A DNA stretch of 64,000 bases from CAIQQQ01 sp040399685 (GTDB lineage: Bacteria; Pseudomonadota; Alphaproteobacteria; Acetobacterales; Acetobacteraceae): contig JBBART010000019.1 of the NCBI GenBank assembly GCA_040399685.1, positions 34,988 to 98,987 on the forward strand, written 5' to 3'. The notes under the pieces are model-generated. The model was not told the DNA's origin, ran no database searches, and worked only from the letters and a program-made list of their open reading frames with translations. Position 1 is the stretch's first letter, and every line of letters begins with the position of its first letter. Of the stretch, positions 63,470 to 64,000 are shown one piece after another. The translations under genes and the position numbers were made by a program.

Positions 63470-63931
63470 ATGAACGAAATATATACATTAACAAAAATAG
63501 ACGTTGCGATTGACCAATTAGATTGGGCAATTAAAATGCTTATTGACCATAGCGCATATGTTCCGGCTATCGCGTTAGCTGGGGCCGCTGAAGAAATCCT
63601 CGGTCGCTTTGTAGGCGAGCACTCGGCCTTTAACCAACTAAAAAATAAAATATCAAACGATTATGACATGACCGGAAAAATTACAGCAGACTCTCATCTT
63701 AACAAGATGAAAATATGGATAAAGCACTGCGATAAAAATCAAAACGAACACACTTCCATAGAATACTCTAAATGCGAACTTGAGAGTATGGCCATTCAAT
63801 ACATAGTAAGAGGCATTACCAATCTTGTTATGCACGACGGAACGGTGCCAAGTGAGCTACCAAGATTACAAAAATGGATTAACGATAACAGACCAGACCT
63901 TGACGGTAAATTTTATAGGAACCCTCGCTAA
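63470..63931 (+). CDS. Unrecognised small protein, possibly HEPN-like helical, in AT-rich segment
   Basis: 153 aa, strongly AT-biased codons. It is helical throughout: KIDVAIDQLDWAIKMLIDH, VPAIALAGAAEEILGRFVGE, then MKIWIKHCDKNQNEH, ESMAIQYIVRGITNLVMHDG and LPRLQKWINDNRPDL. The first half (K-x-x-x-A-x-x-Q-L-x-x-A-I with A-G-A-A-x-E-I-L) resembles a widespread family of small uncharacterised helical proteins with HEPN-like layout; there is no clear RxxxxH catalytic motif, so RNase activity is not supported. No good Shine-Dalgarno is visible. It follows the 292-aa membrane gene by 163 bases in the same direction. Confidence 0.7.
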   Translation: MNEIYTLTKIDVAIDQLDWAIKMLIDHSAYVPAIALAGAAEEILGRFVGEHSAFNQLKNKISNDYDMTGKITADSHLNKMKIWIKHCDKNQNEHTSIEYSKCELESMAIQYIVRGITNLVMHDGTVPSELPRLQKWINDNRPDLDGKFYRNPR

Positions 63932-64000
63932 ACCATACAGTTGGATCTTAGAGCGCGTTGACATTCGGGGTTCCGGCTCGGATCGAAATCTGATTCAAGC

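Larger units (their letters stand above)
62400..64000. other. AT-rich segment, probable edge of an acquired island
   Basis: From about 62.4 kb to the window end the DNA is clearly AT-richer than the rest, with AT-ending codons (AAA, AAT, ATA, TTA), lower gene density and two unrecognised proteins. No integrase, transposase, tRNA or clear direct repeat is visible inside the window, so the mode of entry is not shown. The island continues past 64000. Confidence 0.7.

Noticed and set aside
63930..64000. GGTTCCGGCTC stretch near the right end considered as a tRNA T-arm
   Set aside because: No cloverleaf can be folded in the available bases and no acceptor stem pairing is visible; the window ends before more could be judged.

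Overview
The window is chromosomal DNA of a GC-rich alphaproteobacterium, most likely Rhodospirillales/Acetobacteraceae. The basis is gene content and protein style: HslV with a short propeptide, an alphaproteobacterial-type his cluster with an inserted DUF2628 gene, a nirB-nirD-trpD2-like nitrite operon, bactofilin, and an M55/P1/isoaspartyl peptidase-ABC cluster. The genus cannot be fixed by eye. Most of the window is ordinary, densely packed core genome. No rRNA, tRNA, CRISPR array, intact insertion sequence or phage gene was seen.

Layout. 1-7.5 kb: the start of a DctA-type symporter (cut by the window edge), an FAH-family hydrolase, a Cache-HAMP chemoreceptor and a complete livJHMGF amino-acid ABC operon with an intrinsic terminator/attenuator between livJ and livH. 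7.6-10.2 kb: exonuclease III, a PEP-CTERM exported protein, a decayed second copy of exonuclease III and a small coiled-coil-like ORF. 10.4-13.6 kb: a large hybrid histidine kinase with two nearly identical PAS units. 13.9-17.7 kb: the assimilatory nitrite reductase operon nirB-nirD plus a TrpD2/YbiB-like gene, with paired palindromes upstream. 18-22.1 kb: gshB, a SirB1-type transglutaminase/TPR protein, and thiC under a TPP riboswitch. 22.1-26.9 kb: histidine cluster hisB-DUF2628-hisH-GNAT-hisA-hisF-hisE-hinT, divergent from hslVU (26.9-28.8 kb). 29-33.9 kb: typA, a PfkB-family sugar/nucleoside kinase, an EI24 membrane protein, bactofilin, MAPEG. 33.9-41.7 kb: a PhoR-like kinase, a PBP-activator-like lipoprotein head-to-head with rsmI, a GGDEF-EAL protein, an SMR transporter abutting asd.

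41.8-49.8 kb is a seven-gene peptide uptake and breakdown operon (dual ATPase, binding protein, two permeases, P1 peptidase, M55 D-aminopeptidase, isoaspartyl peptidase), divergent from kynU. 51.3-59.4 kb is one long tightly spaced minus-strand run: mlaE-mlaF-chrA-panC-radA-cvpA-purF-SDR. 59.4-61.1 kb carries an FGly-type arylsulfatase with its own terminator. From about 62.4 kb the DNA becomes clearly AT-richer and holds two unrecognised proteins, which looks like the edge of an acquired island that continues out of the window.

The most unusual non-coding structure is a family of three intergenic elements whose paired-hairpin core is 120-121 bp in each copy (about 18.0, 28.9 and 51.2 kb). 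Each has a self-complementary hairpin at both ends, and the ends are inverted copies of each other. Other points of interest are the exonuclease III remnant 1.4 kb from its parent, a histone-H1-like basic tail on HisE, the candidate operator pair upstream of nirB, an mlaEF pair with no adjacent mlaD, and the AT-rich right edge.
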